Shown here: positions 46,104 to 55,792 of the stretch, piece after piece
Layout of the letters: every line of letters begins with the position of its first letter
Numbering within the stretch: the stretch's first letter is position 1
Assembly (NCBI RefSeq): GCF_003075075.1
Contig: NZ_QCYM01000016.1
Coordinates: forward strand, 1-64,000
DNA length: 64,000 nt
Direction of reading: 5' to 3'
From: Labrenzia sp. 011
GTDB taxonomy: Bacteria; Pseudomonadota; Alphaproteobacteria; Rhizobiales; Stappiaceae
Notes under the pieces: model-generated
The model's database searches: none
What the model saw: only the letters and a program-made list of their open reading frames with translations
Told to the model about the DNA's origin: nothing
Program-made: the position numbers and the translations under genes

Positions 46104-46897
46104 CTGCCTGGGAAGTCTTCGCGGTCAAATACGCCGACAGAAATGCCCGCACGCGCAGGGACAGTTTCCTGCTCGCCGACAATCACGACCAGCCGCATGC
46201 GATGGACTATTTCATCTGGGTGTTGCGCCGGAATGACGAGATCCTGCTGGTCGACACGGGCTACGACAAGGAGGAAGGCGACAGGCGCGGCAGACCCGTG
46301 CGGATGGAGCCGGGTGAAGCGCTCGCGCCTCTGGGGATCTCGCCGGAAGACGTATCGACCGTCATCGTCACTCATCTGCATTACGACCACGCGGGCGGCC
46401 TCAGGCATTTCCCGAATGCCACCATCCATCTGCAGGCGGCAGAGATGGCCTATGCCACCGGCCCCTGCATGTGCCACGGCACCCTGCAGGCGCCCTTCAC
46501 GGCCGATCACGTCTGCGAGGCGGTCCAGCGGCTCTATTCCGGCAAGCTGGTGTTTCACGAGGGCGAAGGCGAGGTCCGCGAAGGGGTGACGGTGCATCGC
46601 ATCGGCGGCCATAGCCGGGGACTTCAGGCGGTGCGCGTTCTGACCGAGGCCGGCTGGATGTGCCTGGCCTCCGACGCAGCGCACTACTACGAGAACTTCC
46701 TGGAATCCAAAGCCTTTCCGATCGTCGTCGACCTCCAGGAGATGCTGGATGGCTTCGGCACGATCCGCCGCCTGGCGAGTTCCGACAAGCTGGTCATTCC
46801 CGGACACGACCCGCTTGTACGCACGCTTTTCCCGTCCGCAGGACCGGATCATATCATCCGTCTCGATCGCGGACCGCTGAAGGCCCCGGATCGTTGA
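46100..46897 (+). CDS. metallo-beta-lactamase-fold hydrolase, AHL-lactonase-like
   Basis: A 265-residue zinc hydrolase. The metal motif HLHYDHAGG (about residues 93-101) is intact. Further ligands lie in IGGHSRGLQAV, SDAAHYYENF and the C-terminal IPGHDPLV. The overall pattern resembles N-acyl homoserine lactonases. In a catabolic operon it more likely opens a sugar or hydroxy-acid lactone made by the divergent dehydrogenase. It is coupled to the ABM gene by ATGA. Confidence 0.85.
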   Translation: MTAWEVFAVKYADRNARTRRDSFLLADNHDQPHAMDYFIWVLRRNDEILLVDTGYDKEEGDRRGRPVRMEPGEALAPLGISPEDVSTVIVTHLHYDHAGGLRHFPNATIHLQAAEMAYATGPCMCHGTLQAPFTADHVCEAVQRLYSGKLVFHEGEGEVREGVTVHRIGGHSRGLQAVRVLTEAGWMCLASDAAHYYENFLESKAFPIVVDLQEMLDGFGTIRRLASSDKLVIPGHDPLVRTLFPSAGPDHIIRLDRGPLKAPDR

Positions 46898-46934
46898 GCA
46901 CTTTGACGTTGATTGAACTTAAGGAATGGCACTC

Positions 46935-48050
46935 ATGAAAATTGCCCTGATCAAAGGCGACGGCATCGGCGTCGATGTGGCGGAAGCGGCAATGTCCGTT
47001 GTCGAGGCAGCTCTTCAGTGCGCTGGCGAAGCCTTGCCCGTTTACGATGAAATCCATGCCGGCGCGGGATATTTCAAGGAAACCGGGTCGGATATCGAAC
47101 CGGACGGGGAAGAGCGGGCGGAAGCCGCCGATGCAATCTTTCTCGGCGCCATCGGACTGCCGTCGATCCGGCACGAGAACGGCACCGAGATTTCACCGCA
47201 TCTGCGCCTGCGCGACCGCTTCGGGCTTTACGCGGGCGTGCGTCCCGTCAAGGCCTACCCGAACGCACCGCAACGGCTCGCCGATCCCAGGGCGGAAGGC
47301 ATCGACCTGATCATCCTGCGGGAGTCAACCGAAGGCCTGTTCTATTCCGCCGCCGTCCACAACCGCAGCCCGGTGATCACGGACGACGAGGTGCAGGACG
47401 TGCTGCGGATCACCCGCAAGACGACGACGAAGCTGCACGACTTCGCCTTCAACCTTGCCAGAAAACGCCGGGAGCGGGGCAAGTCCGGGCTTCTGACCTG
47501 TGTCGACAAGGCCAATGTCTTCAATTCTATGGCCTTCTTCCGCAAGATTTTCGATGAAGTGAAGCAGTCCTATCCGGACGTGCCTGTCGGCTACAACTAT
47601 GTCGATGCCCAGGCGCTCGATCTGGTGCGCAAGCCCTGGGACTTCGACGTGCTCGTCACGGAAAACATGTTCGGCGACATTCTCTCCGATCTGGCGGGCG
47701 GGCTCGTCGGCGGCATGGGAATGGCGGCCTGTGCGGAAATCGGCGACACGACCGGCCTTTTCCAGCCTGCTCACGGCAGCGCCCCGGACATCATGGGGCG
47801 CGACATGGCGAATCCGCTGGCGGCGGTCCTGAGCGGCGCCCTCATGCTGGATTATCTGGCCGAGAAGTTCGATCGCCCGGGACTGGCCGATGCCGCGGAC
47901 ATGGTCAATGCCGCCGTGGAGAAGGGGTTTGCGGCAAATCTGCTGCGGCCGATGGAGTTCGGTGGCGACATGGGAACCATGGCAGTCACCAACCAGCTGC
48001 TGTCCCTCATTGCGGATCAGACATCCACCCGCAGATCCGCCAGCGCCTGA
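46935..48050 (+). CDS. isocitrate/isopropylmalate dehydrogenase family enzyme
   Basis: A 371-residue beta-decarboxylating dehydrogenase. The N-terminal [10 protein letters not shown], the substrate Arg loop [19 protein letters not shown] split over residues 90-110, the catalytic Tyr in [10 protein letters not shown], the Lys in CVDKANVF and metal Asp residues in [10 protein letters not shown] are all visible. The C-terminal [11 protein letters not shown] binds NAD. It belongs to the LeuB/tartrate dehydrogenase branch. Lying in a TRAP operon rather than with leuC/leuD, it probably oxidises a tartrate- or malate-like beta-hydroxy acid. AAGGA lies nine bases before ATG 46935. Confidence 0.87.
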   Translation: MKIALIKGDGIGVDVAEAAMSVVEAALQCAGEALPVYDEIHAGAGYFKETGSDIEPDGEERAEAADAIFLGAIGLPSIRHENGTEISPHLRLRDRFGLYAGVRPVKAYPNAPQRLADPRAEGIDLIILRESTEGLFYSAAVHNRSPVITDDEVQDVLRITRKTTTKLHDFAFNLARKRRERGKSGLLTCVDKANVFNSMAFFRKIFDEVKQSYPDVPVGYNYVDAQALDLVRKPWDFDVLVTENMFGDILSDLAGGLVGGMGMAACAEIGDTTGLFQPAHGSAPDIMGRDMANPLAAVLSGALMLDYLAEKFDRPGLADAADMVNAAVEKGFAANLLRPMEFGGDMGTMAVTNQLLSLIADQTSTRRSASA

Positions 48051-48075
48051 AGAATGACCGATCGTGGTCGGCGGG

Positions 48076-49110
48076 CTATCTCGATCTGCGCGAAATCCCC
48101 GCACAGCTCTCGCGCACGATCAGATCGCCGTGAAGCAGCTGGGTCTGTGTGGCAAGAGACCGGTTTGCCAGGCGGTCGAGAAGGATATTCATCGCCTTTT
48201 CGCCAATGCGATGGCGGGGCTGGCGGATGGTGGTCAGGCCGGGGGTGAAATTGTTGGCGAAGGGAATGTCATCGAACCCCAGGACCGAGAAGTCCTCCGG
48301 CACCCGATAGCCGCGCAGCTGCAGGGCGGAAATCACCCCGATCGCGGTATTGTCGTTGAAACAGAAGAAGGCCGTCGGCAGGTCGTCCTTGATGAAGAGC
48401 CTTTCGACCGCCGCGCGGCCGCTCTCGCTGGAGCCGTCGCCCTCGACCCGCCAGTCGCGCAAGCGTTCCGGCGATTCCCCCAAGCCCTGCCGGTAGCCGG
48501 AATGACGCAGGTCGCTGCGGATGTCCGCCGGTCCGCCGGAAATATAGGTGATCTGCCTGTGACCGAGGGAGATCAGATATTCGGTCGCCACCTTGGAGGC
48601 GGCCACGTCATCGACCCCCACATAACTGATTTCCGCATTGTCGACCGGCCGTTCCGTCGCCACGATGGGCGGCAGGGTCGACAGGGAGGCCTGGGGCTCG
48701 CCGGCCACGGGAATATGCCCGGTCAGAAGCACCAGCCCGTCAGCCATGCCGGTCGACAGGAAGCGCAGGTAGTTCTGCTCCAGCCCCGTGGTTCCTTCAG
48801 TGTTGCCGATCAGAACGCCATAGCCCCTGTCGTTGGCGGCCTTTTCAAGCCCCGTGAGAATGCCTGCGAAATTCGGGTCGGCAATCGATGAGGCCAGGAC
48901 CAGAACCATCTGCGAGCGCTGCATGCGCAGGTTCTGCGCCATGGCATTGGCGGTATAGCCCGTGCGGGCAATCGCGGCGGTGACCTTCTTCCGGGTGCTT
49001 TCGGCAACCTTCTCCGGCGAACGCAAGGCCCGGCTGACGGTGGCGATGGAAACGCCCGCAAGTTTGGCAACATCTTCAATTGTCGCCGGCCGGTCCACCG
49101 GTTCGCTCAT
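48076..49110 (-). CDS. LacI family transcriptional regulator
   Basis: A 344-residue LacI/GalR regulator. The N-terminal HTH is ATIEDVAKLAGVSIATVSRAL across residues 8-28, with hinge helix TANAMAQNLR. The periplasmic-binding-like sensor has FFCFNDNTAIGV and FSVLGFDDIPFAN. GAGG lies eight bases before ATG 49110. It is divergent from the sugar ABC operon, whose upstream region has TGAAAACGTTTACA and related boxes with the AACGTT-type core bound by this family. Its stop is 25 bp from the convergent dehydrogenase stop. Confidence 0.9.
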   Translation of the reverse strand: MSEPVDRPATIEDVAKLAGVSIATVSRALRSPEKVAESTRKKVTAAIARTGYTANAMAQNLRMQRSQMVLVLASSIADPNFAGILTGLEKAANDRGYGVLIGNTEGTTGLEQNYLRFLSTGMADGLVLLTGHIPVAGEPQASLSTLPPIVATERPVDNAEISYVGVDDVAASKVATEYLISLGHRQITYISGGPADIRSDLRHSGYRQGLGESPERLRDWRVEGDGSSESGRAAVERLFIKDDLPTAFFCFNDNTAIGVISALQLRGYRVPEDFSVLGFDDIPFANNFTPGLTTIRQPRHRIGEKAMNILLDRLANRSLATQTQLLHGDLIVRESCAGISRRSR

Positions 49111-49263
49111 TGTTTGTCCTCGCCCCTGCCGCAATGCCCAACGCGCATCGCCGGCGACGAGCGGTCATGGGCTATCAGATGGGTCATGATCGACGCACTC
49201 TGGTATAAGTGCATGATTTTCAACACTGTCTAAGCTGTATACCGCCTGTCGTGATTTATGAAA

Positions 49264-49316
49264 AGGTTTACATTGACCAATGTAAAGGTTTACACGCCAT
49301 ATGAAAACGTTTACAT
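49264..49316. promoter_or_regulatory. LacI operator region with three phased GTTTACA boxes
   Basis: AGGTTTACA at 49264 and 49286 and ACGTTTACA at 49307 are spaced about 22 and 21 bp, two helical turns apart. TTTACATTG (49267-49275) and CAATGTAAA (49278-49286) form a perfect inverted repeat. TGAAAACGTTTACA (49302-49315) is a near-palindromic LacI-type site. Confidence 0.75.
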
Positions 49317-49370
49317 TTTGATAGTGACGCCATTGTGGAAGAGGGCAATGGCGTTCGGGAGGAAACAGGA

Positions 49371-50894
<1,524 letters not shown>

Positions 50895-50896
50895 CC

Positions 50897-51919
50897 ATGA
50901 CGAGTGCATCCGACAGCACCGCCAGCAAAGGTGCCCGACGGGCTTCCATCGATCTCAAGACGCTCGGCCCGGCGATCGCATTGCTGCTGCTGTGCATCAT
51001 CGGCTTTCTGCTCAACCCGGCCTTTGTCAGTGAAGGCAATCTGACCAACCTGCTGACCCGTTCGGCCTTCATCGGCATCATCGCCGTGGGAGCCACATTC
51101 GTGATTACCGCAGGCGGTATCGACCTGTCGGTCGGATCGATGGCAGCCGCCATCGCCGGCATCATGATCATCGTCATGGACAACGCCGTCGAAACGCTCG
51201 GGTCCGGTGTTCCCACCGTTCTGCTCGGCTGCGGCGTCGCCATCATCCTCGGCATCGGCGCCGGCTGGATCAACGGCACCCTGACGACGAAAGGCAAGAT
51301 CGAGGCCTTTATCGTGACCCTCGGCACCATGGGCATCTACCGCTCCCTGGTGACCTATTTCGCGGACGGCGGCACGCTGTCGCTGAACTTCGAGGTCCGG
51401 GGCACCTATCGGCCGGTCTATTACGACAGCTTTCTGGGCCTGCCCTTCCCCGTGTGGGTGTTCATCGCGGTCGCCATCTGCGGCTGGCTGCTGCTCAACA
51501 GGACCGCATTCGGACGCTATTGCACCGCGATCGGCTCGAACGAGGCGGTGGCGCAATACTCGGCCATCAATGTCGACCGGGTCAAAACGCTCACCTACAT
51601 CATTCAGGGCCTGTGCGTCGCCTTCGCCACGATCATCTATGTTCCCCGTCTCGGTTCGGCATCGGCCTCCACCGGCGTGCTGTGGGAACTGGAAGCCATC
51701 GCGGCGGTCATCATCGGCGGCACCGTGCTCAAGGGTGGCTACGGGCGTATCGGCGGCACCATACTTGGCGCCCTGATCCTGACGACCATCGGCAACATTC
51801 TGAACTTCACCGATATGATCTCCAATTACCTGAATGGCACCATGCAGGGCCTGATCATTATCGTGGCGGTTTTTTTACAGCGCAGCGACTGGAAGCTCGG
51901 CAAGACCAAAGCGTCGTGA
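50897..51919 (+). CDS. sugar ABC transporter permease (RbsC-like)
   Basis: A 340-residue CUT2 permease (BPD_transp_2) with eight to ten helices. Family landmarks are TAGGIDLSVGSMAA and, near the C-terminus, IGGTVLKGGYGRIGGT. It starts two bases after the ATPase stop. A TTG two codons earlier has GAGG at a better spacing, so the true start may be 50891. It functions as a homodimer with the neighbouring ATPase. Confidence 0.9.
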   Translation: MTSASDSTASKGARRASIDLKTLGPAIALLLLCIIGFLLNPAFVSEGNLTNLLTRSAFIGIIAVGATFVITAGGIDLSVGSMAAAIAGIMIIVMDNAVETLGSGVPTVLLGCGVAIILGIGAGWINGTLTTKGKIEAFIVTLGTMGIYRSLVTYFADGGTLSLNFEVRGTYRPVYYDSFLGLPFPVWVFIAVAICGWLLLNRTAFGRYCTAIGSNEAVAQYSAINVDRVKTLTYIIQGLCVAFATIIYVPRLGSASASTGVLWELEAIAAVIIGGTVLKGGYGRIGGTILGALILTTIGNILNFTDMISNYLNGTMQGLIIIVAVFLQRSDWKLGKTKAS

Positions 51920-52021
51920 TGCGCAACCCTTAGAGATCGGGACCCGTCCCCAACGTCAAAAGAACCGGCTCGCACCGGACGGGAGAGGTGCGGCCAATCA
52001 TCTGCAGTGGAGGAGGAAACA

Positions 52022-52978
52022 ATGCACATGAGGAATATTCTGGGAGCACTGGCCGTGACCGGGGCCCTGGCCTTTGCCGGGTCCGCGGTTGCACAGGACA
52101 AGATCAAGATCGGCGTCAGCTATCCGACCCCGACCCACGCCTGGGCCGCGGGCATGAACTGGCATGCGGAACAGGCTGAAAAGCGTCTGGAAGAACTCTA
52201 TCCGGATGTGGACCTGATCCTGGTCAATTCTCCCGATCCGGGCGCCCAGGCAAGCGCACTGGAAGACCTTGTTTCGGTCCATCAGATCGACGCGCTGGTC
52301 GTGCTGCCGTTCGAATCCGAGCCGCTCACCGATCCGGTGATGAACGTCAAGAAGTCGGGCGCCTGGATCACCGTGGTGGACCGGGGCCTCAGCCAGCCGG
52401 GCATCGAGGATCTTTATGTTGCCGGGAACAACCCGGAACTGGGACGGGTCTCCGCCCAGTACATGAAGACCCGTCTGAAGGACGGCGACAACATCGTTGT
52501 CCTGCGCGGCATTCCGACCGTGATCGACAATGAGCGCTTCGACGCCTTCATGGAAGAGATCGAAGGCTCCGGCATCAATGTGCTCGATCACAAGCATGCC
52601 AACTGGAACCGTGATGACGGCTTCGAAGTGATGCAGGATTTCCTGTCCCGCTTTCCGGATATCGATGCGGTCTGGGCACAGGATGACGATATCGCCATCG
52701 GTGTGGTCGCGGCCCTCAAGCAGGCCGGGCGTGACGGAGACGGCATGTTTGTCGTCGGCGGCGCCGGCATGAAGGAAACCATCAAGGGCATCATGGACGG
52801 GAACACGCTGGTCCCGGTCGACGTGCTCTATCCGCCCTCGATGATCGCCACCGCCATGGACGCGACGGTTGCGGCCTTCAAGTCCAACGGGCCGGTTGCC
52901 GGCCGCTACATTCTCGGCGCGACGCTGATCACGCAGGAAAATGCAGAAAGCTACTACTTCCCCGAATCTCCGTTCTAA
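52022..52978 (+). CDS. sugar ABC transporter substrate-binding protein (RbsB-like)
   Basis: A 318-residue periplasmic binding protein of the Peripla_BP_4 family. It has a Sec signal peptide (residues 1-24, cleaved near AVA) and the fold start KIKIGVSYPTPTHAWAAGM. The ligand cleft has FESEPLTDPVMN, and a hinge Asp-rich DAVWAQDDDIAIGVVAAL is typical of ribose/galactose/inositol-type binders. GGAGGAGG precedes the ATG. Its position last in the operon is uncommon. It ends in a strong terminator. The sugar cannot be named from sequence. Confidence 0.9.
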   Translation: MHMRNILGALAVTGALAFAGSAVAQDKIKIGVSYPTPTHAWAAGMNWHAEQAEKRLEELYPDVDLILVNSPDPGAQASALEDLVSVHQIDALVVLPFESEPLTDPVMNVKKSGAWITVVDRGLSQPGIEDLYVAGNNPELGRVSAQYMKTRLKDGDNIVVLRGIPTVIDNERFDAFMEEIEGSGINVLDHKHANWNRDDGFEVMQDFLSRFPDIDAVWAQDDDIAIGVVAALKQAGRDGDGMFVVGGAGMKETIKGIMDGNTLVPVDVLYPPSMIATAMDATVAAFKSNGPVAGRYILGATLITQENAESYYFPESPF

Positions 52979-52989
52979 GGGAAGCCTCG

Positions 52990-53026
52990 GGCCGGGACCT
53001 TGCGCGATGGGGTCCCGGCCTCTTTT
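52990..53026 (+). terminator. intrinsic terminator after the sugar-binding protein gene
   Basis: GGCCGGGACC (52990-52999) pairs perfectly with GGTCCCGGCC (53011-53020), followed by TCTTTT. The 10-bp stem begins 12 bp after the stop. Confidence 0.88.
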
Positions 53027-53048
53027 CCTCACGGCATCTGAGGCAATC

Positions 53049-53122
53049 AAAATGGAACGTTCACGAGGTCGCACGCTTCGCGGTCCGCCTCGAAGGCCGG
53101 CACCTCAGGAACGTTCCATTTT
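53049..53122. repeat. 74-bp nested quasi-palindrome
   Basis: AAAATGGAACGTTC (53049-53062) is a perfect inverted match to 53109-53122. Inside it, GAGGT (53065) pairs with ACCTC (53102) and CTTCG (53076) pairs with CGAAG (53091), with symmetric 2-base and 6-base internal loops. It could form a 24-bp broken hairpin. The outer arms also each contain GAACGTTC, a LacI-like core, 54 bp apart. It lies upstream of the isomerase gene. Confidence 0.75.
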
Positions 53123-53154
53123 CATCCCCTCACGTTCAAATTCCGGAGAAAGCC

Positions 53155-54210
53155 ATGAAAACCATCAAGGGTCCCGCATTGTTTCTCGCCCAGTTCGCGG
53201 GAGACGAAGCACCTTTCAACTCCTGGAACTCGATCACGAAATGGGCGGCCGACTGCGGCTATATCGGCGTCCAGATTCCAAGCTGGGACGGCCGGCTGAT
53301 CGATCTGGAGAAAGCGGCCAGTTCCAAGACCTATTGCGACGAACTGGTCGGAACCGCCCGGGACAACGGCATCGAGATCACGGAGCTCTCCACCCATTTG
53401 CAGGGGCAGCTGGTTGCGGTGCATCCGGCTTATGACACGGCTTTCGACGGCTTTGCCGTACCTGAGGTGCGCGGCAATCCGGCTGCACGGCAGGCCTGGG
53501 CGGTGGACCAGGTGAAGCTTGCCCTGGCAGCGAGCCGCAACCTCGACATATCCGCCCATGCGACCTTTTCCGGCGCGCTTGCCTGGCCCTACATCTATCC
53601 CTGGCCGCAACGCCCCGCCGGCCTGATAGAGACGGCCTTCGACGAGCTGGCCCGGCGCTGGCGGCCGATCCTCGACTATGCGGACGAAATGGGCGTCGAT
53701 GTCTGCTACGAAATTCATCCCGGCGAAGACCTGCACGACGGCATCACCTTCGAGATGTTCCTGGAGCGCGTCAACGATCACCAGCGCTGCAAGATGCTCT
53801 ACGATCCCTCCCACTATGTTCTGCAATGCCTCGATTATCTGGACAATATCGACATCTACAAGGACCGGATCGGCATGTTCCACGTCAAGGACGCGGAGTT
53901 CAATCCGACCGGACGCCAGGGTGTCTATGGAGGCTATCAGCCCTGGGTCGACCGGGCCGGCCGCTTCCGGTCTCTCGGTGACGGACAGGTCGATTTCGGC
54001 GCCGTATTTTCGAAGATGGCCGCCAATGACTTCGACGGCTGGGCGGTCGTGGAATGGGAATGCTGCCTGAAGCATCCCGAGGACGGCGCGCGCGAAGGGG
54101 CGCAATTCGTTCGCGATCACATCATCCGCGTCACCGAAAAGGCCTTTGATGATTTTGCCGGTGGCGGTACTGATGAGGCAGCCAACCGGAAGATGCTGGG
54201 TATAGGCTAG
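53155..54210 (+). CDS. sugar phosphate isomerase/epimerase (AP endonuclease 2-like TIM barrel)
   Basis: A 351-residue xylose-isomerase-like TIM barrel. Metal-site residues are visible in VCYEIHPGEDLHDG (Glu and His), LYDPSHYVLQ (Asp, His), MFHVKDAEF (His, Asp) and WAVVEWECC (Glu), all conserved in IolE/AP2Ec proteins. It would isomerise, epimerise or dehydrate a keto-sugar, possibly an oxidised product of the adjacent dehydrogenase. GGAGAA precedes the ATG. Upstream lies the quasi-palindrome with two AACGTT cores; downstream a strong hairpin and the dehydrogenase gene. Likely part of the LacI regulon. Confidence 0.87.
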   Translation: MKTIKGPALFLAQFAGDEAPFNSWNSITKWAADCGYIGVQIPSWDGRLIDLEKAASSKTYCDELVGTARDNGIEITELSTHLQGQLVAVHPAYDTAFDGFAVPEVRGNPAARQAWAVDQVKLALAASRNLDISAHATFSGALAWPYIYPWPQRPAGLIETAFDELARRWRPILDYADEMGVDVCYEIHPGEDLHDGITFEMFLERVNDHQRCKMLYDPSHYVLQCLDYLDNIDIYKDRIGMFHVKDAEFNPTGRQGVYGGYQPWVDRAGRFRSLGDGQVDFGAVFSKMAANDFDGWAVVEWECCLKHPEDGAREGAQFVRDHIIRVTEKAFDDFAGGGTDEAANRKMLGIG

Positions 54211-54266
54211 GATCCCGCCAGGACCCCGGAGCCTTGAGGCACCGGCCTGTCGACAGCCAGTCTCCC

Positions 54267-54308
54267 GGCACCTCCCGCGGCCGCATGCGCGGCTTCGCGG
54301 GAGGTGCC
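54267..54308 (+). promoter_or_regulatory. 18-bp intra-operon hairpin
   Basis: GGCACCTCCCGCG (54267-54279) pairs perfectly with 54296-54308. Five further pairs (GCCGC/GCGGC) continue inside around the loop ATGC, with one TT bulge. No T-run follows, so it more likely blocks 3' exonuclease or marks processing between the isomerase and dehydrogenase messages. Confidence 0.65.
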
Positions 54309-54377
54309 ATTCCGGACATATGACACACGAACAGAACCCGGCAGCCAATGCCGGGAAGACGAAACAGGAGGAGCAAA

Positions 54378-55538
54378 ATGGCGATTGAAGGAAAAGACAC
54401 ACCGCACATGCGACCGATCCGGCTGGGCATGGTCGGCGGCGGCAAGGACGCCTTTATCGGCGCCGTTCACCGGATCGCCTCCCGGATCGACGGGCGGTAC
54501 GAGCTGGTTGCGGGCGCCCTGTCTTCCACACCGGAAAAGGCGCTGGCCTCCGGGCGCGAGCTCGGACTCCGGGACGACCGGAACTATGCTTGCTTCGTGG
54601 ACATGGCCAAGCGCGAGGCACGGCTGAAGGACGGCATTGAGGCCGTGGCCATCGTGACCCCCAATCACGTGCACTACCCGGCTGCGAAGGAATTCCTGAA
54701 GCGCGGGATCCACGTGATCTGCGACAAGCCGCTCACCTCCACACTGGGCGATGCCAAGAAACTCGCCAAGGCGGCGAAAAGCTCCAAGGCCCTGTTCTTC
54801 CTGACCCACAATTACACCGGCTATCCGATGGTCCGTCAGGCCCGGGAGCTGGTTGGAAGCGGCGAACTCGGACCGATCCGCGTCGTGCAGGTCGAATACG
54901 CCCAGGACTGGCTCTCGGTCGATGTGCACAACAAGCAGGCGGACTGGCGCACCGATCCGGCCCGCACCGGAATCGGCGGATCGACGGGCGATATCGGCAC
55001 CCATGCCTTCAATCTGGCCTGTTTCATCACGGGGCTCACCCCCGAAAGCCTGGCCGCCGATCTGCAGTCCTTCGTGCCCGGCCGGAAGGTGGACGACAAT
55101 GCTCATGTCATGCTGCGCTTCGACGGCGGCGCGCGGGGCATGCTGTGGTGTTCGCAAGTGGCGCCCGGCAACGAGAACAGCCTCAAGATCCGGATCTATG
55201 GCGAAAAGGGCGGGCTGGAATGGCACCAGGAAGACCCGAACTATCTCCATTACACGCCCTTCGGCAAGCCGCAGAGACTGCTCACCCGCGGCGGTGCCGG
55301 CATGTCACCCGGGCTCGCGTCGACCACCCGTGTGCCGCCGGGCCATCCGGAAGGTTATCTGGAAGGCTTCGCCAACCTTTACACGGAAGCGGCCGACGCC
55401 ATCCGAGCGCATCAGGACGGCAGGCCCGTCGACACGCTCGTGCCCGGCATTGACGACGGCCTGGCGGGCGAGCGGTTCATCGACGCCTGCGTGCGTTCCT
55501 CGGCCAGAAATTCCGCCTGGGTGAAACTGGACGGATAG
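54378..55538 (+). CDS. Gfo/Idh/MocA family oxidoreductase
   Basis: A 386-residue NAD(P)-dependent dehydrogenase. The Rossmann start is GMVGGGKDAFIGAVHR. The EKP motif appears as CDKPLTST near residue 118, with Asp for Glu, and the catalytic domain has STGDIGTHAFNLACFITG with its His. The long C-terminal insert (PGLASTTRVPPGHPEGYLEGF) is common in members paired with IolE-like isomerases. CAGGAGG precedes ATG 54378. It presumably oxidises the sugar imported by the ABC transporter, acting with the isomerase. Confidence 0.87.
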   Translation: MAIEGKDTPHMRPIRLGMVGGGKDAFIGAVHRIASRIDGRYELVAGALSSTPEKALASGRELGLRDDRNYACFVDMAKREARLKDGIEAVAIVTPNHVHYPAAKEFLKRGIHVICDKPLTSTLGDAKKLAKAAKSSKALFFLTHNYTGYPMVRQARELVGSGELGPIRVVQVEYAQDWLSVDVHNKQADWRTDPARTGIGGSTGDIGTHAFNLACFITGLTPESLAADLQSFVPGRKVDDNAHVMLRFDGGARGMLWCSQVAPGNENSLKIRIYGEKGGLEWHQEDPNYLHYTPFGKPQRLLTRGGAGMSPGLASTTRVPPGHPEGYLEGFANLYTEAADAIRAHQDGRPVDTLVPGIDDGLAGERFIDACVRSSARNSAWVKLDG

Positions 55539-55705
55539 AGGACCGATTTTGCAGCAAAAGTCCGGGTAGCCGTCGCGGATCCGGCATTCCACAAGCTGAT
55601 CCTGCACCTGTCCGGCAGCCGTGGATGAGAGGCTGGAAGCGGTCATTGTGGCCGGCAGGCGGCTCGAGCTGAACCTGCAATTCCGCCCCCGGATCAGGAC
55701 AACAA

Positions 55706-55744
55706 AAAACCTCCCCCCGCAGAAGACCTTCGGGGGGAGGTTTT
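55706..55744. terminator. bidirectional intrinsic terminator
   Basis: AAAACCTCCCCCCG (55706-55719) pairs perfectly with CGGGGGGAGGTTTT (55731-55744). A-tracts on the left and T-tracts on the right serve both the dehydrogenase (+) and the aldehyde dehydrogenase (-) transcripts. Confidence 0.92.
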
Positions 55745-55792
55745 CGTTTTCAGACCCTGACGCCAGGGAGCATCAGGCCGGTTCCCTGGCGA

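Noticed and set aside
46100..46897. Quorum-quenching AHL lactonase
   Set aside because: The fold and HxHxDH motif fit, but the operon context (TRAP transporter, dehydrogenases) favours a metabolic lactone or ester. No acyl-homoserine-lactone genes are nearby.
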